From the NCBI GenBank assembly GCA_963623875.1, contig CAVFNL010000045.1:1-64000 (forward strand): DNA of 64,000 nucleotides. The letters run 5' to 3'. A model generated the notes under the pieces. The model searched no databases. It was given only the letters and a program-made list of their open reading frames with translations, and was not told the DNA's origin. Origin of the DNA: UBA3206 sp963623875. Its GTDB lineage: Bacteria; Bacillota_I; Bacilli_A; Acholeplasmatales; Anaeroplasmataceae. This document shows, piece after piece, positions 1 to 8,559 of this stretch; position 1 is the first letter of the stretch; every line of letters begins with the position of its first letter. A program made the position numbers and the translations under genes.

Positions 1-382
1 AGATTGAGTAATTTTCTTCTTTATAATATTTAACATTTTCTCTTAATGAAGCAAAGCTTCCACTTGCAACAAAATCGGTAATTATTTGTGCGTACTTATC
101 AATCCTTATCCAACACCAGGAATCAGGAATCTCAAAAGATATTTCAGAGGAAATATTTTTAATCTTTCCACCTTTTTTCTCATAATAACAATTATCAGAA
201 CCTTTATATATATAGGATTCGTTTTTTAATGGTTTGATTTTTCCTTCTTTAACAAGTTGGTCTTTTTCAGCCTTGATTTTCTCCAGTAATACAGATGCTG
301 GCTCATCATTGGGATCTTGTGGAACAAGTTTTCCTCTTATAGCGAGGTCAAGTATTTTTTGTTTAATTTTTTCAATATCCAT
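1..382 (-). CDS. hsdS: Type I restriction enzyme specificity subunit, N-terminal part (runs off window)
   Basis: The frame starts at an ATG that overlaps the hsdM stop by one base (TAATG) and is still open at position 1, so 127 residues are visible. It begins MDIEKIKQKILDLAIRGKLV, followed by a charged helix and then an IPDSWCWIRI segment. This is the usual N-terminal helix and entry into the first target-recognition domain of HsdS. The subunit reads the DNA sequence and links two HsdM copies and HsdR to it. It is the last gene of a regulator-R-M-S operon. The second recognition domain is not visible, so the specificity and the integrity of the gene cannot be judged. Confidence 0.9.
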   Translation of the reverse strand, partial: MDIEKIKQKILDLAIRGKLVPQDPNDEPASVLLEKIKAEKDQLVKEGKIKPLKNESYIYKGSDNCYYEKKGGKIKNISSEISFEIPDSWCWIRIDKYAQIITDFVASGSFASLRENVKYYKEENYSI

Positions 383-1794
383 TAATTATCAACCTCTTCT
401 AATAGCTTTTCAAGTTCAGCGACTGCATTTGAAATATTATTTGATTTTTCTTTTAGTTCTGCCAAAAGTTCACTTATAGAAAGATTCTCTGAGCCATCAT
501 CAATTTTTATCCATTTAAAGTCTAAACTATATCCTTTATCTTCGATATCTTTTATAGAAAACTTTCTCCATCTTCCATTTGGATTATCTTGTGAATATGT
601 TTCCTGTCTTTCGCTTATATGGCCAACAGAATAGCATTTAACAAAATCATCCAAATCACTACGTTTTAATGGGTTTTGAACCAATGTGTGATGTACTCCG
701 GTTCTATAATCATAAACCCATATATCCTTTGTTGGCTTACCTTTTTCAAAGAATAAAACGTTTGTCTTAACACCATTAGCATAGAAGATACCAGTAGGAA
801 GCCTTAAAATTGTATGAAGATTGAAATCAGTCATTAAATTTTTTCTGACTCTTTCAGTTGCTCCTGCATCCGTCAAGACACTATCTGGTAAAACAACACC
901 AACTCTACCACCGGTTTTAACGATAGACATAATATGTTGTAAGAAATTAACTTGATTATCTGATGTTTTCTCAAATTCTGGTCTATTTGCTGACACATCA
1001 ACACTACCTTGAGGTCTTGTACCAAATGGAGGATTAGCCAAAATTACATCGAAAACTTTATCTGATTTATCGAGTAAAGAATCTTGACATACGATTGGGC
1101 TTTCGTTGACACCGATATCATGGAGATAAAGATTCATAGAAGCCATAGTAACAACAAGAGATGTGTTATCAGCACCAAAGAAAGCATGCTTTTTCAAGAA
1201 GTCTTGTTTGCTTATATCTCTGCTTTGAACCTTCATATGCTCATAAGCAGCTAAAAGGAAGCCGCCTGTACCACACGCTGGGTCAGCGACAGTTTCTGTT
1301 ATCTTTGGATCGACGCAATCAACAATAGCTTTAATTAAAGGTCTTGGAGTGAAATATTGACCAGCGCCACTCTTTTTATCTAATCCATTTTTTTCAAGGA
1401 TGGATTCATATAAAGCACCCTTTAAATCGCCTTCCATCATGTACCAGTTTTCTTTAGAAACCATTTCAATTACTTTTTCAAGATGAACAGGTCTGTCAAT
1501 CTTATTTTGAGCTTTGGTGAAAATTGTACCAATAGTACCTGGTTCCTTAGAAAGTTTTTCCAAGACTTTTTCGTACTTATTAACTAAGTCTTCACCTTTT
1601 AAATTGCAGAAATCTTTCCATTTATAATCCGTAGGTATTTTGCTTCCTAATCCTAAAGCTTCTTTCTCATCATCCATTTTTAAGAATAGGATGTAAGTAA
1701 GTTGAGTAAGATAATCTGTATATCCAATCCCAGCTGATGCTAAAACATTAGCAATACCATCTACTTTTTTTATTAGCGTTTGTTCATTTGCCAT
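382..1794 (-). CDS. hsdM: Type I restriction-modification DNA methyltransferase subunit
   Basis: A 470-residue N6-adenine methyltransferase. The N-terminal HsdM helical domain (about 1-130) precedes the catalytic domain. That domain carries the AdoMet motif DPACGTGGF (about residue 175) and the catalytic NPPFGT motif (about 255). With HsdS it methylates the recognition site; with HsdR it forms the restriction complex. The length is typical. It starts one base after the hsdR stop and overlaps the hsdS start by one base, so translation is probably coupled. No frameshift or missing motif is seen. Confidence 0.96.
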   Translation of the reverse strand: MANEQTLIKKVDGIANVLASAGIGYTDYLTQLTYILFLKMDDEKEALGLGSKIPTDYKWKDFCNLKGEDLVNKYEKVLEKLSKEPGTIGTIFTKAQNKIDRPVHLEKVIEMVSKENWYMMEGDLKGALYESILEKNGLDKKSGAGQYFTPRPLIKAIVDCVDPKITETVADPACGTGGFLLAAYEHMKVQSRDISKQDFLKKHAFFGADNTSLVVTMASMNLYLHDIGVNESPIVCQDSLLDKSDKVFDVILANPPFGTRPQGSVDVSANRPEFEKTSDNQVNFLQHIMSIVKTGGRVGVVLPDSVLTDAGATERVRKNLMTDFNLHTILRLPTGIFYANGVKTNVLFFEKGKPTKDIWVYDYRTGVHHTLVQNPLKRSDLDDFVKCYSVGHISERQETYSQDNPNGRWRKFSIKDIEDKGYSLDFKWIKIDDGSENLSISELLAELKEKSNNISNAVAELEKLLEEVDN

Positions 1795-1795
1795 T

Positions 1796-4567
1796 TTATT
1801 TTGCTCCTATTATATATTTTGATAACATCTGCATTTCAGATGCAAAGACCATAGGTCCAAATAATGTAACCCCTTGTCGCCAAAGATCAGTGTCAATTTC
1901 GTTTAATTCACGTGCTTCTATTGCTCCATCTTCAACTATATATTCTGCAATCTTAGCCATTATATTTTTTTGTTCTTCAGTTAATGTATGATTAGTACTT
2001 CCTGCATATAATTCAAATCTTTGAGCACTAACACCAAACAAACTAAATAATCGATCATTTTTCTTATATGCGTATCTAACTAGTTGAATTAAATTTGTTA
2101 AAGCATTTAAATTGTTTTTTTGATCAAGTTCATCAACATTGCCTTGGTCATCTAATCTCTTATAATTTTTCCAAATTATATAAGGGGTAAATTGTTTATC
2201 ATAAGACCTTAATTTATCTCTTAAATCACACAACATAGAATATGTTATAGACTTTTTTTCAGAGTTGTAGATAATCCTTAAAGCTTCAATAGTATCCTTA
2301 TGATCATCTATGTATTTTTCAAAATTATCTATGAATTTTCTTGCTGTTTCTATAGAAAATCCTTTAAAAATTAACTCATCAGGCTTATCTGGTGCAAATA
2401 CAGAATAACCTTTTTGAAGTTCTAGTAGTTTATCTTTTGCTTCATTATTATATATCAAATCAATTATTAAATCGTTTCTTTCTTGATTGGCATCAGATGG
2501 ACAGTTATATTCAGGCAAATTGCCTGATTCCAAGGCATCTTTTATTTTCTCGGCAATAAATATTGGTGAATATCCAAATGATGAAATAAATTCATCAAGG
2601 TGTCGTTCAAATAAAGGATTATTTTTATATCGATTTGTTATTGTTGAACAATAGTCTTTAAGCAGCGATAAATTTTCATCAGAAACAACCCCGTGACACA
2701 AATGTTCAAGAAGATCTTTTAAAGATAACTTCTTTTGTTTTCCTGTTCCAATTCTAGGAATTATTTTTTCAGCGCTGGTAACGCCTACAGCATCTACGAT
2801 ATAGAAACATTCCTTAAACTGGGCATTAGGCGTAATTTCTTTAAGTTTATCGCTGTTGATTGTACGGCAGCCTCTACCTTTCATCTGTGTATATAAAACA
2901 TCGGATTTTACATCAGCCATAAACATAACAACTTCTAAAGGCTTAACATCAGTTCCGGTTGCAACTAATGTCACAGTTATAGCAATACGAAAATTCTTTT
3001 CAACTCTAAAATTTCTTATTAATTGATTTGAATCACCAGCAGAATAAGTGATTTTTTGAACAAATCCAGAAGGTACACAATTGTTATGAAATTTTTCTCC
3101 AAATACTTCTTCAACAGCAGTAAGAATTTCGTCAGCATGCTTGTCATTTTTTGCAAAAATTAATGTTTTAGGTATGTATTCCCATTTTTCCTCTCTCTCG
3201 GGATATAAATCGGTGTATATAGAATCACGATAGGCCTTTAAAACTTCTTTAATTTGATTTCTATCAATAACTGTTTTATCTAATTCTTTATTTGAATAAA
3301 CAACATTTTGATTAGTAATAAAAGTTTGTTGCTCCTTAGTTTTTTTGATTATCTCTGTTAATGAGGTTTGTTCATCTATTTCTCCGCCTTGTGCCGTTCT
3401 TTTTGTCTCGATGTCATATATTCTAAAAGGAACATTAACGCCATCAATTATAGAGTCCTCGTATGTATATTTTTCAATAATATTATTATCAAAGAAAGAA
3501 TAAGCTTCAGGAGTTGGCGTTGCAGTTAAACCTAATACCGTAGCATCTTTAAAATAGTTTAAAACAGCTTGCCACTTTCCATAGATGGACCTATGACATT
3601 CATCTATCACAATAAATTTAAAATAATCTGGCGGTAAAGTTAGAGTATCTCCCAAGTCTACCGATTTTTCATGTATATTATCCTTAAAATAATCATCTTT
3701 TTCATCACTATCATCATCAATTAATTTTTGACCCGTTAAAACAGCAAAAAGTTTTTGAATCGTCGAAATAACAACAGTTCCGTTTATATCATCGTTATGC
3801 CTTAATCTTTTTATAGAATATAATGCACTTAGTGGACGTCTTTTTTCAGTTCTATCAAAAAGATTAAACTCGCTTTCCGTTTGTTTTGCTAAATTATTTC
3901 TATCAACTAAAAAGAGAATCCTATCGACAGGAGTATAATTTAATAGACGATATGAAGCCAAACAGGCAAGATAAGTTTTTCCTGATCCTGTAGCTAAAAC
4001 TGCTAGTGCCTTCTTTTTTCCATTGATTAATGAGTTTTCAAATCCAGTTTCAGCCTTATATTGACAGTCTCTTAAGCCTTCCTTTCCAATTCGAGGTAGT
4101 GCACCATAAGTCGATTTTTTCCCAATCAATTCAAGCATTTGTTTTGGTGTATGGAAATTTTCGATTTCTACATATTCACTATCAGGATCTAACAAATTTT
4201 TAAAAAGAATTTTTTCTCCATTAGCTAAATATATAAGTGGAATGAAATTAGAAAACCAAAGGCCATAAAATGATCGTGGATTATTCGCATAGTCCTCAGC
4301 TTGCGCAATTACTTTGTCTCCTAAATTATCTTCTTTTCTTTTTGCTTCAATAACGGCTATTGCTTTGTTGTCAATAAATAAAAGATAATCACTTTCAGTA
4401 GAACCATGCATCAAAGCTTCTTTTACTGCCAATGAATGATTAGGAATATAGTCAGTGCGTGAAACTACATCCCATCCAGACTCTCTTAATTGAGCATCTA
4501 TCTTAAGTCTAGATAGTTGTTCTGGAAGTAAATTAAATTGAATTTCAATATTTTGTTGTTCACTCAT
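1796..4567 (-). CDS. hsdR: Type I restriction enzyme endonuclease/translocase subunit
   Basis: A 923-residue HsdR. The N-terminal nuclease region has the PD-(D/E)xK-like stretch AIAVIEAKR (about 68-76). A superfamily 2 translocase follows, with Walker A TGSGKT (about 193), DECH box (about 322), SATPTP-like motif III written LTATPTP, and motif VI with QMKGRGCR. The C-terminal region resembles the EcoEI-type HsdR end. It pumps DNA by ATP hydrolysis and cuts when the site is unmethylated. An AGGTGGG ribosome site precedes the ATG. It lies 16 bases after the small regulator gene and one base before hsdM. The order R-M-S is common in Firmicutes. Confidence 0.95.
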   Translation of the reverse strand: MSEQQNIEIQFNLLPEQLSRLKIDAQLRESGWDVVSRTDYIPNHSLAVKEALMHGSTESDYLLFIDNKAIAVIEAKRKEDNLGDKVIAQAEDYANNPRSFYGLWFSNFIPLIYLANGEKILFKNLLDPDSEYVEIENFHTPKQMLELIGKKSTYGALPRIGKEGLRDCQYKAETGFENSLINGKKKALAVLATGSGKTYLACLASYRLLNYTPVDRILFLVDRNNLAKQTESEFNLFDRTEKRRPLSALYSIKRLRHNDDINGTVVISTIQKLFAVLTGQKLIDDDSDEKDDYFKDNIHEKSVDLGDTLTLPPDYFKFIVIDECHRSIYGKWQAVLNYFKDATVLGLTATPTPEAYSFFDNNIIEKYTYEDSIIDGVNVPFRIYDIETKRTAQGGEIDEQTSLTEIIKKTKEQQTFITNQNVVYSNKELDKTVIDRNQIKEVLKAYRDSIYTDLYPEREEKWEYIPKTLIFAKNDKHADEILTAVEEVFGEKFHNNCVPSGFVQKITYSAGDSNQLIRNFRVEKNFRIAITVTLVATGTDVKPLEVVMFMADVKSDVLYTQMKGRGCRTINSDKLKEITPNAQFKECFYIVDAVGVTSAEKIIPRIGTGKQKKLSLKDLLEHLCHGVVSDENLSLLKDYCSTITNRYKNNPLFERHLDEFISSFGYSPIFIAEKIKDALESGNLPEYNCPSDANQERNDLIIDLIYNNEAKDKLLELQKGYSVFAPDKPDELIFKGFSIETARKFIDNFEKYIDDHKDTIEALRIIYNSEKKSITYSMLCDLRDKLRSYDKQFTPYIIWKNYKRLDDQGNVDELDQKNNLNALTNLIQLVRYAYKKNDRLFSLFGVSAQRFELYAGSTNHTLTEEQKNIMAKIAEYIVEDGAIEARELNEIDTDLWRQGVTLFGPMVFASEMQMLSKYIIGAK

Positions 4568-4583
4568 AATTATTAACCCACCT

Positions 4584-4760
4584 CTATTTCATATTTCTCA
4601 AAATATGGCTTAAGCAATCTCTTTGCCTTATTGTCGGATCATGCTTGCCAGTTTCCCATCTATTGATGGTAGCAAAAGAAACACCTAGTTTTTCTGCAAA
4701 CTCCATTTGAGATAATATCATTTTATGTCTCAATGTCTTTATAGCTTCTGGGTACTTCAT
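4584..4760 (-). CDS. Small XRE-family helix-turn-helix regulator of the RM operon
   Basis: A 58-residue protein that is essentially one Cro/C1-type helix-turn-helix. LSQMEFAEKLGVSFATINRWETGKHDP carries the LSQxxFAxxLGVS...NRWExGK signature in its middle. I start it at the ATG at 4760, six codons inside the longest frame, because GGAGAGGG sits just upstream. It is the first gene of the hsd operon, 16 bases before hsdR. By analogy with RM controller proteins it may time expression of hsdR, but no operator is proven. The CGCG array upstream is a candidate binding region. Confidence 0.85.
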   Translation of the reverse strand: MKYPEAIKTLRHKMILSQMEFAEKLGVSFATINRWETGKHDPTIRQRDCLSHILRNMK

Positions 4761-4795
4761 ATTATTATCCCTCTCCATATTTCTTAATTTTTAAA

Positions 4796-4801
4796 ATTAT
4801 A
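4796..4801 (-). promoter_or_regulatory. Likely promoter (extended -10) of the hsd operon
   Basis: On the minus strand TGTTATAAT forms an extended -10 element about 35 bases before the regulator start. No good -35 box is seen 17 bases upstream. The first CGCG unit lies about 60 bases further upstream. Confidence 0.5.
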
Positions 4802-4860
4802 ACATTTTTATTGCTTTTATTCTATATAGCAACAACGATTTTCTCAAAGTTTTATTACCT

Positions 4861-4960
4861 TTCGCGTAATTGTATATGCTTTCGCGCATTTATTGACCTA
4901 ACGCGCATTTGTAGTATCTTTCGCGAAATAGTATAGCAAACGCGAAACAGTTAATAGTGT
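4861..4960. repeat. Five degenerate ~20-bp tandem units centred on CGCG
   Basis: CGCG tetramers fall at 4863, 4883, 4902, 4923 and 4942, giving steps of 20, 19, 21 and 19 bp. The flanks alternate between TT and AA on the 5' side and are usually followed by A/T-rich sequence containing a TA step. The fourth unit contains the palindrome TTTCGCGAAA. CGCG is rare in this AT-rich sequence, so five evenly spaced copies are unlikely to be chance. Spacing near two helical turns suggests a protein-binding array. Nothing else is seen between 4961 and 5070. Confidence 0.7.
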
Positions 4961-5071
4961 TTTCTTTCATAGGCTTAAATTTATTCATTATTATAGACAG
5001 CTGATGTGGCTAATCCTATAAAATTTGATGTAATATACGCTTAAAACACAATAATTTTACTATTTTTGCAT

Positions 5072-5102
5072 AAAAAAAGCCCTGATACAATTGTATCAAA
5101 GC
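5072..5102 (-). terminator. Terminator of the tmRNA gene
   Basis: Arms GCTTTGATACAA and TTGTATCAGGGC form a 12-bp hairpin (one mismatch or wobble near the base). It is followed on the minus strand by seven T, just after the tmRNA 3' end. Confidence 0.85.
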
Positions 5103-5115
5103 ATTACTTTCAATA

Positions 5116-5526
5116 TGGTGGAGATGCGGAGACTCGAACTCCGGTATATGGCATTATTCATCGTACTTTCTACATGTTTATCTTATCCTAAGATTTCATT
5201 AAGAATAAAGCGAATAAGCAAACCAATTCTTAACTACATTCTATTAAATTCATTTTAATTTTTAGAATAGCAAAACTAAAATATAACCTATTAAATGAGC
5301 ATCAAGCAAAGAGCCATAGGTATACTCTTTGGTGATGTGCTAATATATCTAATTAGCAAGCATATGCAAAGTTAGCTGCTGCGTTTGAACGAGCTGCTAA
5401 GAATGCATATTCATTATTGTTTTCTTCTGCGTTTATTACAGAAACCTCGACGTTTTTTAGGTGGCCGATAATCCCACCACATGCTTATACAACTGCAAAT
5501 GACACAGCGAATCCATAAACATCCCC
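5116..5526 (-). ncRNA. ssrA: Transfer-messenger RNA
   Basis: A 411-nt one-piece tmRNA that rescues stalled ribosomes with SmpB. The 5' end GGGGATGTTTATGGATTC pairs with the 3' end CATCTCCACCA to form the alanine-type acceptor stem. A T-arm (GGAGTTCGAGTCTCC) and encoded CCA are present. The tag reading frame runs from about 5433 to a TAA at 5353. It encodes 26 residues beginning NAEENNNEYAF and ending AAANFAYAC. Adding the alanine from the tRNA domain gives a 27-residue tag. Long tags ending in aromatic-Ala pairs are known from Mollicutes; the final cysteine is unusual. smpB is immediately upstream. Confidence 0.95.
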
Positions 5527-5539
5527 ATTTGCACTGAAG

Positions 5540-5568
5540 ATTATATATAATATTCTTCAGTTTGTCAA
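5540..5568 (-). promoter_or_regulatory. tmRNA promoter with embedded inverted repeat
   Basis: TTGACA (5563-5568) and TATAAT (5540-5545) are 17 bp apart on the minus strand, 14 bases before the tmRNA 5' end and directly after the smpB stop. An inverted repeat CTGAAGA...TCTTCAG spans the spacer and the -10 box. It could also act as a weak smpB terminator or an operator. Confidence 0.8.
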
Positions 5569-5569
5569 A

Positions 5570-6016
5570 TTAATATATATTTTTCATTGCTTTCTTAACT
5601 CGCATATCAGAGTCTTTTTTCTTTAAATCTTCTCTCTTATCGTGAAGATTTTTACCTTTACAAAGCCCTATTTCCATTTTTAATAGTGCATCTTTAAAAT
5701 AAAGTTTTAAAGGTATTATTGTACAACCTTCTAGTTTAACTTTATTAAATAATTTTAATATTTCATTCTTGTGAAGTAATAATTCTCTAGCCCTTGTTTC
5801 TTCGTGATTGAAAATATTTCCATTTTCATATTTTGCAATATTAGTGTTTATTGCATAAACCTTCATATTCTTTATTACAACATATGAATCATTAATATTT
5901 ACTTTATGAGCACGAACACTTTTTATTTCAGTCCCTGTAAGCTTAATTCCAGCTTCATACCTATCTATGACAAAATATTCATGCAAAGCTTTTCTATTTT
6001 CACAAACTATTTTCAT
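5570..6016 (-). CDS. smpB: SsrA-binding protein SmpB
   Basis: A 148-residue SmpB, the usual length. It shows the family's N-terminal RKALHEYFVIDRYEAGIKLTGTEIKSVR pattern, the VNINDSYV strand, and the KGKNLHDKREDLKKKD basic tail region that enters the decoding centre. It binds tmRNA and delivers it to stalled ribosomes. Its start overlaps the end of rnr by 17 bases and uses an AGGAGG site inside rnr. The tmRNA gene follows within 50 bases. RNase R, SmpB and tmRNA are functional partners in trans-translation, and the cluster order rnr-smpB-ssrA is classical. Confidence 0.97.
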   Translation of the reverse strand: MKIVCENRKALHEYFVIDRYEAGIKLTGTEIKSVRAHKVNINDSYVVIKNMKVYAINTNIAKYENGNIFNHEETRARELLLHKNEILKLFNKVKLEGCTIIPLKLYFKDALLKMEIGLCKGKNLHDKREDLKKKDSDMRVKKAMKNIY

Positions 6017-8114
6017 AAAATACCTCCTTACGCATATCTTCTTTTAATATAAAATCTACGGATCTGTCTTTTTTAGATGCGCCTATTACAACAATCTTAA
6101 CTCTATCTCCTACCGTATATTTTCTTTTATATGAAGATAATGTCATATTTTTATTATCATAGACAAAGAATCCATTCATATTAGATATATGAACAAGTCC
6201 TTCTATTCCACTATCAAGAGATACAAACATTCCGAATTGAGTTATTGAATTTATTACTCCAGAATAACTTTCTCCGATATGAGATGTCATATATTCAGCC
6301 ATCAACATATCATTAACTTCTCTTTCACATTCAATAGCTTTTCGCTCTTGTTCTGATGATTTAACACATATTTCATGAAGTGATAACATATATTTCATGT
6401 AATCATCATCAAATGTTTTCTTAGGATGAAGTAATAATTTTTTTATTAATCTATGTGTCATTAAATCAGGATAACGTCTAATTGGAGATGTGAAATGACA
6501 ATAATATCTTAGTGCAAGTCCATAATGTCCTATACACTCTTCACTGTATTTTGCTTTCATCATACTTCTTAACATCATTTGATTTACAACAAAATAATCA
6601 GTGTTTTCATTTTTTACATCATTCATAAGTTTTTGTAATTGAGATGGTTTAATATCATCTTTAGTTTTAGGTATATTATATCCTAATTTTTCAATAAAAC
6701 TTAATGTGTTACGTAATTTTTCTTGATCAGGATTTTCATGAATTCTATATACACAAGGAAGATTAGATATATTCATATGGTAAGCTACTACTTCATTTGC
6801 TTTAAGCATGAAATCTTCAATTAGAAGTTCAGCTTCATCTCTTTCTCTTAAATCAAATGAGATAGCTTTACCTTTATCATCTAATAAAACTTTATATTCA
6901 GGAACATCAAAATCTAAGGCTCCACCCTTTACTCTAATCGCTCTTATTTTTTGTGCAAGTTCATGCGCATCTAAAATCATAGGATAAATATCTATGTATT
7001 CATCTATCAATTCTTTATCACCATTTAGCATTTTATTAACTTTATTATAAGTCATCCTATGACAAGATTTAATAATACCTTCTTTTATTTCATACTTAAG
7101 TAATTTAGCATCATTTGAAAATTCCATTATGCATGATAAAACAAGTCTATCAACACCTTCATTAAGTGAACATATACCATTAGATAGTGTATGCGGTAAC
7201 ATTGCAATTACACGGTCCGCAAGATATACTGATGTTCCCCTATTTAAAGCTTCAATATCAAGATTAGAATCTTCTATAACATATTCTGATACATCAGCTA
7301 TATGAACATATAACTTATAATTACCATTTGAAAGTTTTTTTACGCAAATTGCATCATCAAAATCTTTTGAATCATCTCCATCAATAGTAATTACTTTATC
7401 TTCTCTAAAATCTTCTCTTTTTTTATATTTGGCAACATCTACACTCTTAGGAAGAGAGATTGCTTCATCCATAACTTCGCTTGGATAAGCCGACTCAAAT
7501 CCATATTTTAAAGCTACTAAAGAAATATCAACACCCGGATCATCTTTATGTCCTACAATTTTTGTAATTACGCCTTTAAATAAAGTACCTTCTTTACTTA
7601 ATTTTGCAACTACAATATTTCCTACTACTGCCCCATTTAAATCAGATGGTGCGACATATGCTTTTACATCAAAATCTTTATTTGCAGAAATTATTTGATA
7701 TTTAATTCCTTTTTTAGATTTCTTTTCAATTAATTCACCATAAATAAATTCATTCGAATGCTTAAGTATTTTTGTTACTACAGCTGTATCTTTTTTTTGT
7801 CTTCCCACTTTTGGAAGAATATAAAATTCAACACTGTCCCCTGTATAAGCGCCATTATTTCCATCACGCTCTACATAGTACTCAACATCATCTTCTGTTT
7901 TAACAAATCCAAAGCCTTTATCTTTAATTTCAATAATTCCACTGTTTTTTAGATAATAAAGCTTATTTACTAACATCACCTTATCTTCTTTAATTAAATC
8001 ATCTAATATTTTTTTTATTTCAGTCTTTGAAATATTAGTAATTTTATTAATATCAATGAGCATATGTGAATATGGTCTTTGTAATGCTTCAATCACTAAA
8101 TCTTTATTACTCAT
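6000..8114 (-). CDS. rnr: Ribonuclease R (3'-5' exoribonuclease)
   Basis: 704 residues. An N-terminal winged-helix-like segment (about 1-60) and cold-shock OB folds (to about 210) precede the RNB catalytic domain. That domain has the metal-binding stretch ITIDGDDSKDFDDA (about 243-256) and the later HFTSPIRRYPD motif. A C-terminal S1 domain (about 620-695, GMFVSLDSGIEGLVHISNM) follows. It degrades structured RNA, including stalled messages after tmRNA tagging. It ends in TGA, overlapping smpB. The last residues lack a long lysine-rich tail. An extended -10 box lies just upstream. Confidence 0.96.
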   Translation of the reverse strand: MSNKDLVIEALQRPYSHMLIDINKITNISKTEIKKILDDLIKEDKVMLVNKLYYLKNSGIIEIKDKGFGFVKTEDDVEYYVERDGNNGAYTGDSVEFYILPKVGRQKKDTAVVTKILKHSNEFIYGELIEKKSKKGIKYQIISANKDFDVKAYVAPSDLNGAVVGNIVVAKLSKEGTLFKGVITKIVGHKDDPGVDISLVALKYGFESAYPSEVMDEAISLPKSVDVAKYKKREDFREDKVITIDGDDSKDFDDAICVKKLSNGNYKLYVHIADVSEYVIEDSNLDIEALNRGTSVYLADRVIAMLPHTLSNGICSLNEGVDRLVLSCIMEFSNDAKLLKYEIKEGIIKSCHRMTYNKVNKMLNGDKELIDEYIDIYPMILDAHELAQKIRAIRVKGGALDFDVPEYKVLLDDKGKAISFDLRERDEAELLIEDFMLKANEVVAYHMNISNLPCVYRIHENPDQEKLRNTLSFIEKLGYNIPKTKDDIKPSQLQKLMNDVKNENTDYFVVNQMMLRSMMKAKYSEECIGHYGLALRYYCHFTSPIRRYPDLMTHRLIKKLLLHPKKTFDDDYMKYMLSLHEICVKSSEQERKAIECEREVNDMLMAEYMTSHIGESYSGVINSITQFGMFVSLDSGIEGLVHISNMNGFFVYDNKNMTLSSYKRKYTVGDRVKIVVIGASKKDRSVDFILKEDMRKEVFYENSL

Positions 8115-8129
8115 AAAACCACCCCTTAT

Positions 8130-8135
8130 ATTATA
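8130..8135 (-). promoter_or_regulatory. Extended -10 promoter of rnr
   Basis: TGATATAAT lies about 17 bases before the ribosome site GGGGTGG and after the secG terminator. No strong -35 box is visible, as expected for an extended -10 promoter. Confidence 0.55.
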
Positions 8136-8168
8136 TCACGTTAAGTTTAATTTAAGAATTTACAAAAT

Positions 8169-8195
8169 AAAAAAGCCCTTCGTATAAAGGCTTTT
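8169..8195 (-). terminator. Terminator of secG
   Basis: AAAAGCC(T) and (G)GGCTTTT arms with a short loop are followed by T-rich sequence on the minus strand. The hairpin lies between secG and rnr and separates their transcripts. Confidence 0.75.
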
Positions 8196-8215
8196 GTCAT
8201 TTTTAATATTTTTGA

Positions 8216-8437
8216 TTATAATACGGCAGATACAATAATCAACACAATGAATACAATTGCAAGAACTGCAGTAGTACGTTGGAAGAACAATTCAATTCCA
8301 CGTGTTTTTTGATTTTTAAACAATTCTGTCTTTTGTCCTGAGAAGGCATCATTGATGTTATCTTTAGACTCTTGCATCATAACTATTATTATAAGTAATA
8401 TAGCAAATATTAAAATGAAAATATCTAGAACACCCAT
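8216..8437 (-). CDS. secG: Preprotein translocase subunit SecG
   Basis: A 73-residue protein with two hydrophobic helices (about 4-22 and 53-72) joined by a polar loop containing MMQESKD and a TRGIELFFQRTT segment. This is the standard SecG layout. It is an auxiliary subunit of the SecYEG channel in the cytoplasmic membrane. It has its own promoter (TTGAAA-16-TATAAT with TG extension), an AAAGGAGG ribosome site and its own terminator. Its place upstream of rnr-smpB is common in Firmicutes. Confidence 0.93.
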   Translation of the reverse strand: MGVLDIFILIFAILLIIIVMMQESKDNINDAFSGQKTELFKNQKTRGIELFFQRTTAVLAIVFIVLIIVSAVL

Positions 8438-8472
8438 AATTTAGTGCCCTCCTTTATAAATACTTCCTTTTC

Positions 8473-8500
8473 ATTATATCAAATCATAATATTTTTTCAA
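8473..8500 (-). promoter_or_regulatory. Promoter of secG
   Basis: TTGAAA (8495-8500), 16-bp spacer, TATAAT (8473-8478) preceded by TGA. AAAGGAGG and the secG ATG follow. Confidence 0.75.
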
Positions 8501-8522
8501 TACAAAATTGCCATTTAAAGAA

Positions 8523-8549
8523 AAAAGGATACCATAATAGTATCCTTTT
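8523..8549 (-). terminator. Terminator of the cold-shock gene
   Basis: Perfect 10-bp stem AAAAGGATAC / GTATCCTTTT with a 7-base loop, ending in a T run, directly after the cold-shock stop codon. Confidence 0.85.
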
Positions 8550-8559
8550 AATGCTACAA

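Noticed and set aside
4861..4960. CGCG array as a CRISPR array
   Set aside because: The 20-bp units are degenerate throughout, with no conserved repeat separated by unique spacers, and no cas gene is in the window.
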